Shown: positions 53,507 through 62,988 of the stretch, piece by piece
Layout of the letters: each line of letters starts with the position of its first letter
How positions within the stretch are numbered: the stretch's first letter is position 1
DNA from: Tissierellia bacterium
Lineage (GTDB): Bacteria > Bacillota > Clostridia > Tissierellales > Peptoniphilaceae
Direction of reading: 5' to 3'
DNA: 64,000 nt
Assembly (NCBI GenBank): GCA_012728295.1
Contig: JAAYFJ010000057.1
Location: 45,237-109,236 of the forward strand
Notes under the pieces: model-generated
The model's database searches: none
The model's input: only the letters and a program-made list of their open reading frames with translations
Told to the model about the DNA's origin: nothing
Translations under genes and position numbers: made by a program

Positions 53507-54575
53507 ATTGACTAAAACAGCGTTGATTCTTATTCTAGTTGGAATAATATTAATAGTATCAGGGCTATTTGCTGGAGCAAAATTGAGATACGATTTACCC
53601 GGCAAAGGGGCCTTTGGCATTAATAGATTAGATGACAATATTTCTGATGACTATTATAGTGAAGATTGGGAATTTGATGAGGACGATTATTACGAGGATA
53701 TCGAGGATATAGACGATATCGACGATATCAAATTGCAAACTCTAGATATAGAGATGGACAAAAGACATTGGATAAGCGAAGAGACTCGAATGGTTCAATC
53801 CAATAAGGTTAAGACAGAAAAGATGGAGTTTGACAAAATAGAAGATGTAGTTTTAGAGATACCTTTATATTCAGTGGAAATAGTTGGAATATCAGGAAAT
53901 AAGCCTATATTAGTATATGAAACTATAATTAGTGGCGAAAACCAAAAAAATCCAATTATTATTGAACAGACAGATGAAACTAGTATTCATATTACTGGTA
54001 GTAGCAATTTAGAAGAAGTGATTAGAAAATTAAAATATAGCCCAAAACTGGTACTGTTTGTTCCAAATGGAGAATTGAAAACTTTAGAAACATCTCTTGA
54101 TTTAGGTAAACAATATATAAAAAACATAGTTGTAGAAAAAGGAGATATTAATTCAGATCTGGGCAAAATTAAAATAAAAAACTCTAAACTTAGTTCTTTT
54201 CAAATAAACAATGATCTAGGAAAGGTCGAAATTGACAATTCAGAGATAATAGATACGAGTATAAATAATGAGATGGGTGATATTTCTTGCGAGAGAAGTT
54301 CTCTGGAAGATGTACAGTTTAGTTCGTCTGTAGGCAAAATAGATCTTGAAAATATAACTATTATTAATAAGGTGTCTGTACAAGCAGAAATAGGTGCAGT
54401 AGAAATAGACAATGTTAAAAATAGCAATGATGATAAGCTAAGTATGAAATTGAATACTGAACTGGGAAGAGTCAAAGTATTTGGGGAAAACCATAATACT
54501 GGCATTACAATAAAGGGTTTAGGAAGCGATTTTCTAGAAGTAAAAACAGAATTGGGAAGCATAACTGTTGAATAG
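53499..54575 (+). CDS. DUF4097-family membrane-anchored beta-helix protein
   Basis: About 358 residues: an N-terminal membrane anchor ('TALILILVGIILIVSGLFAG'), an acidic linker extremely rich in Asp/Glu ('DDNISDDYYSEDWEFDEDDY', near 40-75), and then a beta-helical region with repeating 'LGKIKIKNSKLSSFQINNDL'-type turns, characteristic of DUF4097 (also called adhesin-like) proteins. Probably exposed outside the membrane. Last gene of the PadR-DUF1700-DUF4097 operon, overlapping its neighbour by 8 bases. ATG 53499 is chosen over 53490. The biochemical role of the family is unknown. Confidence 0.8.
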   Translation: MNKLTKTALILILVGIILIVSGLFAGAKLRYDLPGKGAFGINRLDDNISDDYYSEDWEFDEDDYYEDIEDIDDIDDIKLQTLDIEMDKRHWISEETRMVQSNKVKTEKMEFDKIEDVVLEIPLYSVEIVGISGNKPILVYETIISGENQKNPIIIEQTDETSIHITGSSNLEEVIRKLKYSPKLVLFVPNGELKTLETSLDLGKQYIKNIVVEKGDINSDLGKIKIKNSKLSSFQINNDLGKVEIDNSEIIDTSINNEMGDISCERSSLEDVQFSSSVGKIDLENITIINKVSVQAEIGAVEIDNVKNSNDDKLSMKLNTELGRVKVFGENHNTGITIKGLGSDFLEVKTELGSITVE

Positions 54576-54586
54576 CCGATATAGAG

Positions 54587-54617
54587 AAAAGATGGATAAT
54601 TATCCATCTTTTTTTAT
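54587..54617 (+). terminator. Terminator of the PadR-DUF4097 operon
   Basis: AAAGATGGATAA pairs with TTATCCATCTTT with almost no loop, followed by T run. Confidence 0.8.
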
Positions 54618-54683
54618 GCAATAAAGGGCAGCTCTACTGTAGCTTTTATTAATATATGATATGATGTTAAAAGGAGGAATCAT

Positions 54684-56903
54684 ATGGTCATAAATGGTAT
54701 AGTGGAGCGAATAACATTTCATAATAGTATAAATGGATTTACGGTAATGGTGGTTAAAGCAGAAGAAGATAGCTTTGTAGCTGTGGGAAATATTACTTCC
54801 ATTGAGGTTGGCGAAGAAGTTACCATGGAAGGGGAGTGGGGTTTTCACAACAGTTATGGAGAACAATTCCAATTCACTCATGCCGAAAAAACAATGCCAA
54901 CATCCCCTGAAGGGGTGGAGGCTTATTTAAGTTCGGGGTTAATTCCAGGAATTGGTAAAGTCATGGCTAAGAGAATTGTTGAAACCTTTGGCGAGGAGAC
55001 TCTGGAAGTATTAGAAAAAAGTCCAGAAAAATTATTAAAAGTAGAGGGTATTGGAACTAAAACCTTCGCGAAGATGAGCGAAGCCCTTGCTAGGCACTAT
55101 GGAATAAGAAGAATTTATTTGGAGCTTAGCGAATTAGGGGTTTCGACTAATATGGCGATGAAGTTATTCAGATTTTATGGAGAAGAAGTTGTTAATATAA
55201 TTACGGCTAATCCATATAGAATGGCAGAAGATGTGCCCGGAATAGGTTTTAAAACAGCAGATGACTTGGCGAGAAAAATGGGAATAGAAGAGAATAATCC
55301 CATAAGATATAAAGCAGGATTATACTATGTATTGTGGGATGCAATTGGACAAGGGCATTGCTATTTGCCAAAAGAACTGTGGCTTACTAAGGGGGCTTCT
55401 TTATTAAATGTTGGAATCGAAGAACTAGAAGCGGTATTTACAGATTTCCAAATGGATTCAAGGATTGTAATAAGACCATATAACGATGAAATATGCTGTT
55501 TCCCATCTATATATTTTCAAGCTGAAAATAGGGTTGCACAGAGGTTGATGGAACTAAGCAACCAAAAGGTAGAGGAAACATGGGATTCCCTAAGGGAAAG
55601 CATAGATGAATTAGAAAGAGAAGACGGGCTGGATTTTGCCGAAGAACAGCGAGAATCTATAGAGGAGAGCTTCAAGCATGGAGTGTTTGTGATTACAGGG
55701 GGACCTGGAACGGGAAAAACAACTGCTCTCAACGCCATAATAAAAATAGCACACCAACTGGGTATGTCCTGTGTTTTAGCAGCTCCTACGGGAAGGGCAG
55801 CTAAGCGAATGAGTGAAGCGACAGGGCAACCTGCCTCCACGATACACAGGCTTTTAGAATATAGTTATAGTGCTGAACAGATGATGTTTATGAGAGATGA
55901 AAACAATCCATTAACGGCAGATTTATTAATAATAGATGAAGCGTCAATGATAGATATTATATTAATGGACAACTTATTGAGAGCTATTCCAGATGGATCT
56001 AGATTGATATTAGTTGGAGATGTGGATCAACTGCCAAGCGTTGGAGCAGGACACGTATTAGCCGATATAATAAATAGCCCTTATATTCCGGGAATAAGAT
56101 TAAAACACATATTCCGACAGGCCCAAGAAAGTCTGATTATTACCAACGCCCATAGGATTAACAAAGGAGAAATGCCTTTAGATGGAGGTTCAACTGGAGA
56201 TTTTTTCTTTATGAACTGTAGTAATCAAGTGGAGATGGCAAAAACGATAGTGGAATTAGTCTCCAAGAGACTTCCGAACTACTATGGAGTAGATTCCATA
56301 AAAGACATACAAGTACTCACACCTATGCATAAAAGGGAAGTGGGAGTAACAAGGCTCAATGAACTGCTTCAGGCTAGCCTAAACCCTAAAGACGATAATA
56401 GAGCGTTTTGTCATCTCCAGGGAGTGGATTATCGCGTTGGAGATAAAGTTATGGCCCTAAAAAACAATTACCAGAGAAAGTGGGAAATGGTAGATGAAGA
56501 ATTAGGACTAATAGAGGGAGAGGGAGTATTTAACGGAGATATGGGATATGTTCACAGCATAGATGCTGAAAATGAAACCCTTATAATGTTAATGGATGAC
56601 GGCAGAAATGTAGAGTATGAATATGCGGATGCCGATGAATTTACCTTGGCGTATGCTACGACAATTCACAAGTCACAGGGAAGTGAGTTCCCTGTAATCG
56701 TTATGCCTATTTACTATGGTCCACCAATGCTGATGACTAGAAATTTACTATATACGGGGATAACTAGAGCCAAGTCATTGGTAGTGCTAATAGGCTCTTC
56801 AAGTGCGTTGGAATTAATGGTAAATAATGAGCATGTGGAGCCTAGATATACGTTGCTTACGGAAAAACTTGAACAATGGAGAGAAGTACATGGCATGGTT
56901 TGA
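54684..56903 (+). CDS. recD2: RecD2-type ATP-dependent DNA helicase
   Basis: A 739-residue SF1B 5'-3' helicase of the RecD2 group, which works without RecBC in DNA repair and recombination. The N-terminal extension has an OB-like start ('NGIVERITFHNSINGFTVMVVKAE') and a helix-hairpin-helix region ('GIGKVMAKRIVETFGEETL', 'VEGIGTKTFAKMSEAL', 'VPGIGFKTADDLARKMG'). Helicase motif I is 'GGPGTGKTT' (about 338-346), Walker B 'LLIIDEASMID' and motif III 'LVGDVDQLPSVGAGHVL'. The C-terminal 'YATTIHKSQGSEFPVI' is motif V. It overlaps comFC by 14 bases. Confidence 0.94.
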   Translation: MVINGIVERITFHNSINGFTVMVVKAEEDSFVAVGNITSIEVGEEVTMEGEWGFHNSYGEQFQFTHAEKTMPTSPEGVEAYLSSGLIPGIGKVMAKRIVETFGEETLEVLEKSPEKLLKVEGIGTKTFAKMSEALARHYGIRRIYLELSELGVSTNMAMKLFRFYGEEVVNIITANPYRMAEDVPGIGFKTADDLARKMGIEENNPIRYKAGLYYVLWDAIGQGHCYLPKELWLTKGASLLNVGIEELEAVFTDFQMDSRIVIRPYNDEICCFPSIYFQAENRVAQRLMELSNQKVEETWDSLRESIDELEREDGLDFAEEQRESIEESFKHGVFVITGGPGTGKTTALNAIIKIAHQLGMSCVLAAPTGRAAKRMSEATGQPASTIHRLLEYSYSAEQMMFMRDENNPLTADLLIIDEASMIDIILMDNLLRAIPDGSRLILVGDVDQLPSVGAGHVLADIINSPYIPGIRLKHIFRQAQESLIITNAHRINKGEMPLDGGSTGDFFFMNCSNQVEMAKTIVELVSKRLPNYYGVDSIKDIQVLTPMHKREVGVTRLNELLQASLNPKDDNRAFCHLQGVDYRVGDKVMALKNNYQRKWEMVDEELGLIEGEGVFNGDMGYVHSIDAENETLIMLMDDGRNVEYEYADADEFTLAYATTIHKSQGSEFPVIVMPIYYGPPMLMTRNLLYTGITRAKSLVVLIGSSSALELMVNNEHVEPRYTLLTEKLEQWREVHGMV

Positions 56904-57510
56904 AAGGTGCCCGGGATGCGGCCAGCATGAAGCGAATTATTATGGATTGTGTGAAACGTGCTATCACTCAATCTATATGATATCCAAGGGAATTAGCCAC
57001 AATGCTGACTCAGTAGGAAGGGTCATAGCAGCAACGGCATATACGAAACCCATTGATGAGTGGATACACAGATATAAATTTAAAAGAGAGAAGGCATGGA
57101 CTGGTATTTTTGTGGAGCTGATGAGAAAAGCTATATTAGAGAATGATATTTGGTCTGAAGATCCATTGATAATACCAGTTCCTATACATAAAAAAAGACT
57201 GAAGCAAAGGGGCTTCAATCAATCGGAATTGTTGGCAAGAGAGCTGGCAACAAAAATAAATGCTATGGTGGGAGATTACTTAATTAAGACCAAAAACACG
57301 CAGGATCAAATAGAACTTTCATCTGAAAAGCGCAGAGAAAATTTAAGAGGAGCGATAAAAGCCACGAGACCAATTCCACCAGTTCCAATACTATTAGTAG
57401 ATGACATCATTACCACAGGAAGTACATTGTCCGAATGTGCAAAAGCATTGAAGGAAATGGGAGCTACAGAAGTACATGCCGTAGTACTATCAGCCACATC
57501 CAGTAGATAA
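56890..57510 (+). CDS. comFC: ComF-family phosphoribosyltransferase-like protein
   Basis: About 206 residues. An N-terminal zinc ribbon ('CPGCGQHEANYYGLCETCY') is followed by a phosphoribosyltransferase fold with the PRPP loop 'ILLVDDIITTGSTLSECAKAL' near the C-terminus. ComFC is needed for DNA uptake in competence; the natural substrate is unknown. ATG 56890, 14 bases inside the end of recD2, starts the conserved part; a much longer N-terminus read back to 56827 would duplicate recD2 sequence. Coupled with recD2 it makes a DNA-processing pair. Confidence 0.88.
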   Translation: MAWFERCPGCGQHEANYYGLCETCYHSIYMISKGISHNADSVGRVIAATAYTKPIDEWIHRYKFKREKAWTGIFVELMRKAILENDIWSEDPLIIPVPIHKKRLKQRGFNQSELLARELATKINAMVGDYLIKTKNTQDQIELSSEKRRENLRGAIKATRPIPPVPILLVDDIITTGSTLSECAKALKEMGATEVHAVVLSATSSR

Positions 57511-57544
57511 AAAAACTGATAGTAATGTTGTGAGAAAGATATTA

Positions 57545-57664
57545 AAAAAAGACACAAAAAAACTCTTTCGAGTTTTTTGTCTACTTATTGTAGGCCCCTA
57601 GGGGCGATGTGAATAAATTTTTGTTTGAACTTGTAGTGTAATTGCTTATGGTTATTAAGCTAAT
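57545..57664 (-). ncRNA. Predicted tracrRNA of the type II-A system
   Basis: On the minus strand, 57660-57623 is an anti-repeat complementary to the array repeat (38 bases, only two mismatched positions outside the bulge). The upper stem GTAGTGTAATT/AATTACACTAC and lower stem GTTTGA/TCAAAC enclose an unequal bulge (GA in the repeat, AAGT in the tracr), as in other II-A duplexes. Then come a linker, the GC stem GCCCCTAGGGGC (57605-57594), a small hairpin CTAC/GTAG (57593-57581), and the terminator AAAAACTC-GAAA-GAGTTTTT (57578-57557). Its position upstream of cas9 in opposite orientation is as in Streptococcus pyogenes. The 5' end is not certain. Confidence 0.82.
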
Positions 57665-57696
57665 TTAAGTATATATGATATGAAAGGGGAAAGCAA

Positions 57697-60600
57697 GTGG
57701 AAAAGAAAGAATACTATTTAGGTTTGGATTTAGGAACGAGTTCCGTAGGGTGGGCAGTAACTGATAGCAGATATAAACTGCAAAGGTTTAATAAAAAAGA
57801 CATGTGGGGCGCGAGATTGTTTGATGAGGCTAGCACAGCTCAAGAAACCAGAACACATAGAAGCTCCAGGCGAAGAAATGAAAGAAAAAAGAAAAGAGTT
57901 AGAATATTACAAGAGTTATTTGCAAAAGAAATTGAAAAAGTTGACCCTACGTTTTTTATGCGATTAAAAGAAAGCAAGTTCCACTTGGAAGATAAAAAAG
58001 TTAATCAGAAATACACTTTGTTTAATGATGACAATTTTACTGACAAAGAATATAACAATAAATACCCTACAGCATATCATTTAAGAAAAGACTTGATATA
58101 TGATCAAAGCAAAAAAGATATAAGACTTATTTATCTTGCTCTACACCATATAATCAAATATCGTGGACATTTTTTGTTTGAAGGACAAGACTTTTCCGTA
58201 GAAGAAGCTTTTGGTGGAATATTTTCAAAACTAGCTGACTTTTTGTTTGACCAGTTTCAAATGGAAGTACCCGTAGATAAGTATGCGGAAATTGAAAAAA
58301 TTCTGCTAGATAGAGATTTAAATTTGAGGGATAAGTCCAATGCCCTATCGGCTGTATGCGAGACCAAAGATAAACAGTTCAAAGATATATTGAGCGTAAT
58401 GATAGGAGGAAAACGAAAACTATCGGCAATTTTCAACAATCCAGAGCTGGATGAAGCAGAAAAAAAAGAAGTTGATTTTACGACATCATCTTTTGACGAA
58501 GAGCATGATCTATACGAGCAAGTGTTGAATGAGGATATACTACTGCTAGATTTGCTAAAGGCTGTATATGACTGGATGATATTATCAGGTATTTTAGAGT
58601 CACATAAGCTTATTTCTGATGCCAAAATATCAGCATATGATCAACATGGTGTAGATTTGCAAGATTTAAAGTACTTGATTAGAAAATATGGTAAAGAATC
58701 ATTAATTGATAAAAATGGTAAAGTATCCACAAAGGGAGACTATAAAGAATCTTTTAACGATATAGATGTTAAGAATAACTATGTATCATATATTAGAACA
58801 ACATTGTCAAACGGAAAAAACAAGGCAGATAAGTCGTGCAACCAAGAAGAAGTAAATGATTTTTTCAATAAAAAGTTACAAAATTATAAGGTTGATGAAA
58901 GTGATTGCGAGGTCTATGAAAGGATAATAAAGAGACTAGAAAGGAAAATAGCTTTGCCAAAGCTAAGGACATCAGACAACAGTGTTATTCCATATCAAGT
59001 TCATAAAATGGAACTTGATATGATTCTGAACAACGCATCGAAACATTATCCATTTTTAAATAAAATCGATGAAACTGGATTGACAATAATAGAGAAAATA
59101 CAAAAAACAATGGTATTTAAAATTCCTTACTATATTGGACCCTTAAATACTTATCACTCTGAATACAATGGTGGGCATGGAAATGCATGGATGGTCAAAA
59201 GGAAAGATATGGCAATATTGCCTTGGAATTTTGAAGAAGTAGTAGATGAGGAGCAGTCTGCGGAACGATTTATAAGAAGAATGACTAACAAGTGTACTTA
59301 TGTGCTTGGAGCAGATGTTATTCCCAATAATTCTCTATTATACGAGAAATTTAAGGTTTTAAATGAGCTAAACAACTTAAAATTAGATGGTAAACAAATA
59401 ACGGTAGACCTGAAAAAAGAAATATATAATGATTTGTTTAAAGAAAAGAAAAAAGTTACTCAGAAAATGCTTAGAACATACCTAAAGAAAAGAGGAATGC
59501 CAGGAGCTGAAGACACAATAATCTCCGGAGTTGACGGTGATTTCAAATCATCTTTAACTTCTTATCACATTTTCAAGGGAATATTAGGAGATAAAATCAA
59601 TTTTGAACCTACAAAATCTCATGTTGAAAAAATTATTTTGTGGAAATGTATATTTGAATCTGGAGGCAAAATAGTTAAAGAAAAAATATCAGCAGAATTT
59701 TCAGATATTTTTACAAAGGAAGAGATAAAGAAAATTCATAATAAGAACTTCTCAGGCTGGGGGAGGTTTTCTCAACAATTTCTAAAGGATATAGAGGGCG
59801 TAAGCAATGAAACTGGAGAATTTTTTGAGAACTTAATGGAAGCGCTAGAGAATACAAACGATAATTTAATGGAATTATTAAGCTCTAAGTACACCTTCAA
59901 AGAGAAGTTGGAAGAGGTAAATGCGACAGATGAGAAAATAGACAAAGTAACATACGATAATGTAATGCAGGATGTATATCTTTCCCCTGCAGTGAAAAGA
60001 ACGGTTTGGCAAGCTATTACTATTTGCGAAGAGATAAGAAAAATCAGGAAATCAGCACCAAAGAAAATATTTTTGGAGATGACAAGAAATCCTGAGCTTA
60101 AAAAAGAGAGAAAAGATTCGCGAAGAAACGATTTAATTAAACTGTATAAGAGTTGCAAAGAGGATGTATCTGAATTTATAGGTGAACTAGAAAGTTATGA
60201 TGATAGAAAACTTAGAGCCAAAGCACTATATCTATACTATACGCAAAAGGGAAGGTGCATGTATACAGGAGAAAAAATCGATTTGAGTTTAATTTTGAAT
60301 GCTAAGGATAATGCGTTGTCCCTATATGATATAGATCATATATATCCGAGATCTCTAACAAAAGATGACAGTTTTGATAACTTGGTTTTAGTTAAAAAAG
60401 ATTATAACCTTAGAAAATCAGACGTGTATCCTATTGATGCTGATACAAGACAGAAAATGAGAGGATTCTGGGCTGTCCTTAAGGAACAAGGATTTATATC
60501 AAGTAAAAAATTCTATAGATTAATTAGGGATCAATATTTAACAACAGAAGAATTAGCAGGATTTATTAATAGACAGCTAGTTGAAACTGGGCAGTCCACC

Positions 60601-61800
60601 AAAGCAACAGCTGATATTTTGAAAAAACTATATCCTGAAACAGAAATCATTTATACAAAAGCAAAAACGGTTAGTGATTTTAGGCATAAATTTAAATTGT
60701 ATAAATGTCGAGAGCTAAATAATTTTCACCATGCACACGATGCGTTTTTAAATATAGTAGCGGGAAATGCTTACTATACTAAGTTTACAGCAAATCCTTA
60801 CAATTACATTAAAGAGGAACGAGAGGGAGGAAAGAGAAGAGCGTATAACCTTGAAAAGTTTTTTGATAATAAGGTTGAAAGAAAGGGGTATGTTGCTTGG
60901 AATACAGACTTACACCTGCCATTTGTTAAGAAAACATTGGGAAGAACTACTGTTAATGTTGCAAGAATGCCAATGGTACAAAAAGGAAAGCTGTTTGACA
61001 TAAAGTTATTAGGGAAAAAAACAGATGAAAAAGTCTTGCGTGCTCCAATAAAAGGGAATGATAATAGATATGCAGATTTCAGCAAATATGGAAGTTATAA
61101 TAATGTATCTGGAGCATATTTTTTTGCAGTAGAGCATACTGTAAAAAGCAAAAGAGTAATAACTATAGAGCAGGTTTATTTAATATATGATAATCAAATA
61201 AAAACAGAGAGAGATCTCTTGGATTACTGTAAGAATATTTTGGGATTAAAAGATGCCATAATAGTATTAGAAAAAATAAAAATGAAAAGCAAAATATTAT
61301 GGAATGGATTTCCATTATATTTACAGGGAAGATCCGATAACAATCTTTTCTTCACAGTAGCAAAAGAAATAAATATATGTGGAAAGAATGCCGAAACTTT
61401 AAGAACAGTATTCAAAGAATATAGTGTAATAAAAAATAATGGAGAGTTAAGGGAGTCTTTAATAAAAGAGTCGGAACTTATATCTCTCTATGACGAATAC
61501 ATTTCTTTATTAAAACATGGAGAGTATAAAGAAAGACCAAATAACCCAGTTAAGACTCTAGAGGAGGGAAGAGATATATTTAAAGATTTATGCTTCGAAG
61601 AAAAGATAAAATTAGTTACAGAAATTCACAAACTTTTCTCGAAAAATGGATCGCATGGAGTAGATTTAAAGTTAATAAAAGGTAGAGGGCAAATGGGAAC
61701 CATTAAACTAGGGAAAAATATTACAAAACACTCTGTCGTTCTTATTAACGAATCACCAACGGGGCTTTATGTAAATAGGAAGGTGCTGAATAAGGCATGA
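57697..61800 (+). CDS. cas9: CRISPR-associated endonuclease Cas9, type II-A
   Basis: A 1367-residue RNA-guided DNA nuclease, close in size to S. pyogenes Cas9. RuvC-I Asp11 ('LGLDLGTSSVGWAV'), then the Arg-rich bridge helix ('RTHRSSRRRNERKKKRVRIL', about 53-72), RuvC-II Glu794 ('IFLEMTRN'), HNH His881 with Asp880 and Asn904 ('YDIDHIYPRS', 'VKKDYNLRKSD') and RuvC-III His1012/Asp1015 ('NNFHHAHDAFLN'). All catalytic residues are kept, and the C-terminal PAM-interacting part is full length. GTG 57697 follows GAAAGGGGA. It overlaps cas1 by 4 bases. PAM cannot be inferred from sequence alone. Confidence 0.97.
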   Translation: MEKKEYYLGLDLGTSSVGWAVTDSRYKLQRFNKKDMWGARLFDEASTAQETRTHRSSRRRNERKKKRVRILQELFAKEIEKVDPTFFMRLKESKFHLEDKKVNQKYTLFNDDNFTDKEYNNKYPTAYHLRKDLIYDQSKKDIRLIYLALHHIIKYRGHFLFEGQDFSVEEAFGGIFSKLADFLFDQFQMEVPVDKYAEIEKILLDRDLNLRDKSNALSAVCETKDKQFKDILSVMIGGKRKLSAIFNNPELDEAEKKEVDFTTSSFDEEHDLYEQVLNEDILLLDLLKAVYDWMILSGILESHKLISDAKISAYDQHGVDLQDLKYLIRKYGKESLIDKNGKVSTKGDYKESFNDIDVKNNYVSYIRTTLSNGKNKADKSCNQEEVNDFFNKKLQNYKVDESDCEVYERIIKRLERKIALPKLRTSDNSVIPYQVHKMELDMILNNASKHYPFLNKIDETGLTIIEKIQKTMVFKIPYYIGPLNTYHSEYNGGHGNAWMVKRKDMAILPWNFEEVVDEEQSAERFIRRMTNKCTYVLGADVIPNNSLLYEKFKVLNELNNLKLDGKQITVDLKKEIYNDLFKEKKKVTQKMLRTYLKKRGMPGAEDTIISGVDGDFKSSLTSYHIFKGILGDKINFEPTKSHVEKIILWKCIFESGGKIVKEKISAEFSDIFTKEEIKKIHNKNFSGWGRFSQQFLKDIEGVSNETGEFFENLMEALENTNDNLMELLSSKYTFKEKLEEVNATDEKIDKVTYDNVMQDVYLSPAVKRTVWQAITICEEIRKIRKSAPKKIFLEMTRNPELKKERKDSRRNDLIKLYKSCKEDVSEFIGELESYDDRKLRAKALYLYYTQKGRCMYTGEKIDLSLILNAKDNALSLYDIDHIYPRSLTKDDSFDNLVLVKKDYNLRKSDVYPIDADTRQKMRGFWAVLKEQGFISSKKFYRLIRDQYLTTEELAGFINRQLVETGQSTKATADILKKLYPETEIIYTKAKTVSDFRHKFKLYKCRELNNFHHAHDAFLNIVAGNAYYTKFTANPYNYIKEEREGGKRRAYNLEKFFDNKVERKGYVAWNTDLHLPFVKKTLGRTTVNVARMPMVQKGKLFDIKLLGKKTDEKVLRAPIKGNDNRYADFSKYGSYNNVSGAYFFAVEHTVKSKRVITIEQVYLIYDNQIKTERDLLDYCKNILGLKDAIIVLEKIKMKSKILWNGFPLYLQGRSDNNLFFTVAKEINICGKNAETLRTVFKEYSVIKNNGELRESLIKESELISLYDEYISLLKHGEYKERPNNPVKTLEEGRDIFKDLCFEEKIKLVTEIHKLFSKNGSHGVDLKLIKGRGQMGTIKLGKNITKHSVVLINESPTGLYVNRKVLNKA

Positions 61801-62678
61801 CTTGGAGATCAGTTCATATCACTAGAAGGTCGAAATTAGATTTAAGAATGAACTACTTGGTGGTAAGATCAGAAGATCAAACCACCAAGATTCACCTAAG
61901 TGAAATAGGATTATTAATGCTTGAGAGCACTCAAATATAGGTGACCACAGCGCTTTTATCAGAATTATCCAAACAGAAAATTCGAGTTGTTTTATGCGAT
62001 GAAAAGCACAATCCAGTATCAGAGGTATTACCATATTATGGCTGCCACGATAGTAGCAAAAAAATAAGGTATCAATTTGATTGGGATGAGGAATTTATGG
62101 ATGAGCTATGGAGAAGAATTATATTTCAGAAGATTAACAACCAGAGGGCTCTATTGATAAAAAAAGGATGTGAAAAATACTATATAGATTTATTGACGGG
62201 GTACTTAAAAGAAATAGAGCCTGGAGACACCACAAACAGGGAAGGCTTAGCTGCAAAAGTGTTTTTTGCAGGACTATTTTCGCAAGATTTTGTCAGAGGG
62301 ATGGAAACGGCAACTAATGCAGCATTGAATTATGGATATCAAATATTATTATCTTGTTTTAATAGAGAGATAAAAATTTGTGGCTATTTGATAGAAATAG
62401 GAATACATCACCAAAGCCAACACAACCATTTTAATCTGGCGTCAGATTTAATGGAACCTTTTAGACCCTTAGTTGATGAAATAGTATATGAGAACATTGC
62501 TGATAGCTTTGGTAAAGAAGAAAAAAGGATAATACAAACTTTGCTTCACAAAAGTGTAAATATTAGTAATAGAAGCCAAGTATTAACCAATGCTATTGGA
62601 ATTTACACAAAATCAGTAATGGACGCACTGTTAACTAACGACTTAAACTATATTAAGTGGTTGCAATATGAGCTATAG
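61797..62678 (+). pseudogene. cas1: Type II-A Cas1 integrase, interrupted by an amber codon at position 48
   Basis: ATG 61797 overlaps the cas9 stop (ATGA) and begins MTWRSVHITRRSKLDLRMNY, the normal Cas1 N-terminus. After 'IGLLMLESTQI' codon 48 is TAG (61938-61940), and the same frame continues 'VTTALLSELSKQKIRVVLCDE' to the end without further damage. Full length would be 293 codons, normal for type II-A Cas1. The catalytic residues E149 ('NREGLAAKVFF'), H205 ('IHHQSQHNHF') and E220 ('DLMEPFRPLVDE') are all present in full-length numbering, the same positions I recall for S. pyogenes Cas1. GTG 61941 right after the TAG might restart translation, but the product would lack the N-terminal beta domain. 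cas2 overlaps the end by 11 bases. Confidence 0.88.
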
Positions 62679-62988
62679 ATATATGAGAATAATGGTGTTT
62701 TTTGACCTACCGACTGTATCGTCGGAGGATTTGAGAGAATATAGAATATTTAGAAAAGAACTAATAAAGCTTGGTTTTATGATGCTTCAAGAGTCGGTAT
62801 ATGTTCGATTAGCATTAAATGCAACAGTAGAAAAAGCGATGATTGATAAATTGCGTAAGATAAAACCCGAAAAAGGATTAGTTCAAGTACTATCAATCAC
62901 TGAAAAACAGTATAATAATATGGAAACACTAGTTGGAGAGGTGAAGTCTGAAACATTGGACACAGATGACAGGATGGTGATTTTGTGA
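62668..62988 (+). CDS. cas2: CRISPR-associated protein Cas2
   Basis: A 106-residue ferredoxin-like protein that bridges two Cas1 dimers during spacer integration. The first strand 'YMRIMVFFDLPT' has the conserved Asp (about residue 13), and 'FRKELIKLGFMMLQESVYVRLA' is the family's central helix-strand. It overlaps cas1 by 11 bases upstream and csn2 by 4 bases downstream, so all adaptation proteins are made from one message. Intact. Confidence 0.93.
   Translation: MSYRYMRIMVFFDLPTVSSEDLREYRIFRKELIKLGFMMLQESVYVRLALNATVEKAMIDKLRKIKPEKGLVQVLSITEKQYNNMETLVGEVKSETLDTDDRMVIL

Noticed and set aside
61938..61940. TAG in cas1 as a pyrrolysine codon
   Set aside because: No pyrrolysine genes are visible, and Pyl is not known in Cas1. 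A nonsense mutation is simpler.
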